Assembly (NCBI GenBank): GCA_036374435.1
Contig: DASUTU010000169.1
Location: 1 to 6,617, forward strand
Direction: 5' to 3'
From: CALGFI01 sp036374435
Lineage (GTDB): Bacteria; Actinomycetota; UBA4738; HRBIN12
DNA length: 6,617 nucleotides
Shown here: piece by piece, positions 6,617-6,617 of the stretch
Position numbering within the stretch: position 1 is the first letter of the stretch
Layout of the letters: each line of letters opens with the position of its first letter
Position numbers and translations under genes: made by a program
The notes under the pieces: generated by a model
Databases searched by the model: none
Seen by the model: only the letters and a program-made list of their open reading frames with translations
What the model was told of the DNA's origin: nothing

Positions 6617-6617
6617 C

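Noticed and set aside
1..6617. CRISPR array, tRNA or rRNA gene, insertion sequence, toxin-antitoxin or other defence system
   Set aside because: No regularly spaced repeats, no RNA-gene-like segment and no transposase or defence protein are present. mazG here is the housekeeping pyrophosphohydrolase with no mazEF nearby.

Overview
The window is a compact, very GC-rich stretch (about 70% G+C by eye) of bacterial chromosome. It contains five protein genes and almost no spacer. High GC, GTG starts, a lipoprotein signal and an mfd-foldase-mazG gene order all suggest an actinobacterium (Actinomycetota). The exact lineage cannot be fixed from the sequence alone.

Layout. On the + strand, bases 1-609 hold the 3' part of a class I SAM-dependent methyltransferase whose N-terminus lies off the left edge. 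Everything else is a leftward operon on the - strand. In transcription order it is: mfd (transcription-repair coupling factor, nearly complete, entering from the right edge at 6617); a SurA/PpiC-type peptidyl-prolyl isomerase lipoprotein (3243-2218); mazG (2221-1382); and a GNAT-fold acetyltransferase (1385-579). The last three genes are joined by 4-base stop/start overlaps (GTGA, ATGA), so translational coupling is likely. The acetyltransferase and the methyltransferase converge and overlap tail to tail by 31 bases.

Functionally this is mostly housekeeping. Mfd removes stalled RNA polymerase and recruits excision repair. MazG hydrolyses non-canonical or damaged NTPs. The lipoprotein probably helps fold exported proteins. 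The acetyltransferase and methyltransferase have unknown substrates. I see no defence system, mobile enzyme, CRISPR array, tRNA or rRNA, and no gene-free stretch longer than 300 bases.

The one real surprise is a 61-base repeat present twice (556-616 on +, 3283-3343 on -; 54/61 identical). Each copy sits at the 3' end of an unrelated gene (methyltransferase, mfd). Each supplies the last 17 codons and the TAG stop in the same frame, giving both proteins near-identical tails. Copy A also supplies, on its other strand, the stop codon of the acetyltransferase. Both copies can fold into the same stem-loop, with one G-C to C-G pair swap between them. This looks like a small interspersed palindromic element that tolerates being translated, comparable in style to mycobacterial MIRUs or Rickettsia palindromic elements. 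I cannot place it in a named family.
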